64,000 bases of DNA from Gemmatimonadota bacterium. Lineage in GTDB: Bacteria; Gemmatimonadota; Gemmatimonadetes; Gemmatimonadales; Gemmatimonadaceae. How positions within the stretch are numbered: the stretch's first letter is position 1; each line of letters starts with the position of its first letter. The notes below the pieces were generated by a model that was not told where the DNA came from, searched no databases, and saw only the letters and a program-made list of their open reading frames with translations. The stretch spans positions 80,430-144,429 of the forward strand of contig QHVE01000020.1 in NCBI GenBank assembly GCA_003223455.1, read 5' to 3'. Positions 62,302 to 64,000 of the stretch are shown here, in pieces. A program made the position numbers and the translations under genes.

Positions 62302-62990
62302 AGTTCGGTATCGTCACCTTTCCCGGCTCGAACTGCGACTACGACACCTTCCAGGCCGTCGTCGAGACGCTGGAAGAAGACGCCGTGATGCTCTGGCACA
62401 AGGATCACGACCTGCAGGGCAGCGACGTCGTCATCCTCCCGGGCGGCTTCAGCTATGGCGACTACCTCCGTCCCGGCGCGATCGCCCGCTTCAGCCCGAT
62501 CATGCGCGAGGTCGTCCAGCACGCCGATCGCGGTGGGCCCGTCATCGGCATCTGCAACGGATTCCAGATCGCGTGCGAGGCAGGTTTGCTTCCGGGCGCG
62601 CTGCTGCGCAACGAGTCGCTCAAGTTCGTCTGCGCGCCGATCCATTTGACGGTCGAGTCGTCCGATACGCTCTTCACGTCTCGCTACGAGCGCGGACAAC
62701 AGATCGTGCTCCCCATCGCCCACGGCGACGGGCGCTACAGCGCCGACGAGGAGACGCTCGATCGGCTCGAGGGCGAGGGCCAGGTCGTCTTCCGCTACGC
62801 ACCGAGTGCCCTCGAGGCAGTGGAGGCGTACAACCCCAACGGCTCAATGCGCGACATTGCGGGTATCGTCAATGGGGCCGGCAACGTGCTCGGCTTGATG
62901 CCACACCCGGAGCGCGCCGTGGATGTCCTGCTCGGCTCGGCCGACGGGCTGCCCCTATTCGAGTCGATCCTCCAACGCGTCGCCGTCTGA
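62298..62990 (+). CDS. purQ: Phosphoribosylformylglycinamidine synthase subunit PurQ (glutaminase)
   Basis: Class I glutaminase: KFGIVTFPGSNCDYD, VILPGGFSYGDYLRPG, nucleophile Cys86 in IGICNGFQI, and MPHPERA at the end. 230 aa. ATG 62298 overlaps purS (ATGA). Delivers ammonia to PurL. Confidence 0.96.
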   Translation: MKFGIVTFPGSNCDYDTFQAVVETLEEDAVMLWHKDHDLQGSDVVILPGGFSYGDYLRPGAIARFSPIMREVVQHADRGGPVIGICNGFQIACEAGLLPGALLRNESLKFVCAPIHLTVESSDTLFTSRYERGQQIVLPIAHGDGRYSADEETLDRLEGEGQVVFRYAPSALEAVEAYNPNGSMRDIAGIVNGAGNVLGLMPHPERAVDVLLGSADGLPLFESILQRVAV

Positions 62991-63000
62991 CGAGGAGCAC

Positions 63001-63468
63001 ATGATGCGCCTGCTGATCACGCTTGCCCTGCTCGCACATGCTGCGGTCGCGTCCGCGCAGAGTGCCCGCACCATCTCGCCCGGGATGTCGCGCGCGAAGG
63101 TCGTCGCGGCACTCGGTGCACCGACGACGGAGCGAACCGTGGCCGAATTCCGCTACCTTTTCTATCAGAACTCCTGCGGCAAAGCCTGCGGGATGAATGA
63201 TCTCGTCATCCTGAGGAACGATGCCGTCGTCGACGCGATCTTCCGCTCGCCTTCGCGGCATTACACCGGCACGAGCAGCTCGCCGGCGGCGGTATCGGCG
63301 AAGGACGCGGCCGAGCGCGCGCCCGATGCCGGCGCGACGAAGTCGACGTCCGGAACCATCCGCATGAAGCCTCCCGCGGAGGCGAACGACGTGCACCCCT
63401 CGATCCCCAAGAATCCTCCAACGGTCGGCCCCGCCCCCACTTCAAAGCCCACAACCAAGACTCCGTGA
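63001..63468 (+). CDS. BamE/SmpA-like exported protein
   Basis: 155 residues: signal peptide ([20 protein letters not shown]), then a BamE-like core ([57 protein letters not shown]) with the family's G-M-x(4)-V-x(3)-G-x-P turn, and a Pro/Ser/Thr-rich tail ([10 protein letters not shown] ... TKTP). Two cysteines could form a disulfide. It sits between purQ and purL, overlapping purL by GTGA; GAGGAG precedes its ATG. Its relation to purine synthesis is unclear. Confidence 0.75.
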   Translation: MMRLLITLALLAHAAVASAQSARTISPGMSRAKVVAALGAPTTERTVAEFRYLFYQNSCGKACGMNDLVILRNDAVVDAIFRSPSRHYTGTSSSPAAVSAKDAAERAPDAGATKSTSGTIRMKPPAEANDVHPSIPKNPPTVGPAPTSKPTTKTP

Positions 63469-64000
63469 CCGTCACCGCTCGCCCAGGCGATCCACAGATC
63501 ACCGCCGCACTCGTCGCTGAGCATGGCTTGACCCGTGACGAGTACACGCGCCTCGTCGACATGCTCGGACGCGAGCCGACCTTCACCGAGCTCGGGATCG
63601 TCAGCGCACTGTGGAGCGAGCACTGCTCGTACAAGCACTCCCGGCCACTGCTCCGCACGCTGCCGACGAAGGCGCCATACGTGCTCCAGGGCCCCGGCGA
63701 GAATGCGGGAGTGATCTCGATCGGCGACGGAATGGCGGTCGCGTTCAAGATCGAGTCGCACAACCATCCGTCGGCAGTGGAGCCCTATCAGGGCGCCGCG
63801 ACGGGGGTGGGCGGCATCCTGCGTGACGTGTTCACCATGGGCGCGCGGCCGATCGCCCTCCTCAACTCGCTGCGATTCGGATCGCTCGACTCCGCGCGAG
63901 TGCGCTACCTGTTCGCCGGCGTGGTGAAGGGCATCGGCGACTACGGCAACTGCGTCGGCATTCCGACCGTCGCCGGGGAAGTCGTGTTCGACCCCGCCTA
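63465..64000 (+). CDS. purL: Phosphoribosylformylglycinamidine synthase subunit PurL, N-terminal part
   Basis: Partial, open at the window end; 178 codons visible from GTG 63465. [93 protein letters not shown] and [14 protein letters not shown] are diagnostic of PurL. Overlaps the BamE-like gene as GTGA. Confidence 0.96.
   Translation, partial: MTVTARPGDPQITAALVAEHGLTRDEYTRLVDMLGREPTFTELGIVSALWSEHCSYKHSRPLLRTLPTKAPYVLQGPGENAGVISIGDGMAVAFKIESHNHPSAVEPYQGAATGVGGILRDVFTMGARPIALLNSLRFGSLDSARVRYLFAGVVKGIGDYGNCVGIPTVAGEVVFDPA

Noticed and set aside
1-64000. CRISPR array, transposase, integrase or phage genes
   Set aside because: None seen; no regularly spaced repeats and no such coding sequence could be supported.

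Overview
The window is GC-rich chromosomal DNA, densely coded and with no phage, IS element, CRISPR array or rRNA. Gene repertoire and style (many ECF sigma operons, TonB-plug and glycogen-binding-fold envelope proteins, split methylmalonyl-CoA mutase, AtuA genes, long runs of ATGA/GTGA-coupled genes, high-GC codon use) fit a bacterium of the phylum Gemmatimonadota. That assignment is inference from gene content, not from a marker phylogeny.

Layout. 1-4.1 kb (minus): yicC-gmk-rpoZ-coaBC-udg-dnaB, a housekeeping operon with a clear promoter. 4.1-9.0 kb (minus): pepA plus a TonB-plug outer-membrane protein, then an icd gene that is broken by an internal deletion. 9.0-11.4 kb (minus): a truncated membrane gene, tRNA-Leu(CAA), and an ECF sigma / zinc anti-sigma / Spy-like operon. 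11.4-13.3 kb: ugpQ, a small coiled-coil gene, rplU-rpmA with promoter and terminator. 13.4-16.5 kb (plus): a four-gene ECF operon in which the membrane anti-sigma candidate and the terminal outer-membrane-type protein both carry a glycogen-binding (CBM48-like) domain; this is the best candidate for an undescribed system. 16.5-24.3 kb (minus): RNase E/G with a long leader, acyl-CoA dehydrogenase, recQ, a U32 peptidase-family gene. 24.4-29.1 kb (minus): acyl-CoA carboxylase beta, AtuA pair, enoyl-CoA hydratase, B12-binding mutase subunit. 29.1-39.5 kb (minus): aspS-phoH-HD phosphohydrolase-ybeY-two CBS/CorC-type proteins-meaB-mcmA1-methyltransferase, nearly all overlapping. 39.8-42.6 kb: rlmN against folB-folK-yqeK-lytR_C. 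42.6-54.4 kb: trpC-F-B-[HEAT]-[HD-GYP]-A-MCP (minus), lexA (plus), GAF-trpD (minus). 54.6-64 kb (plus): truA, a transaldolase-like protein without its catalytic lysine, an HtrA lipoprotein, purB-purC-psd-pssA-purS-purQ-(BamE-like)-purL.

How genes work together. Purine synthesis, tryptophan synthesis, folate synthesis, phosphatidylethanolamine synthesis (pssA, psd), propionyl/methylmalonyl and branched-chain acyl-CoA breakdown, and RNA/ribosome maintenance (rng, phoH, ybeY, truA, rlmN) are interleaved with envelope sensing genes in coupled operons. Several readable promoters share a TTGAC-like -35 and a TAACTT/TAGCTT-like -10, and two of them place the start codon within a few bases of the expected +1.

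A repeated oddity: icd, recQ, the U32 gene and truA each lack a short conserved stretch (frameshifting in icd and the U32 gene), and the RNase E/G catalytic motif carries a 9-bp tandem duplication. These are either sequence/assembly errors or real small rearrangements; read mapping would decide.
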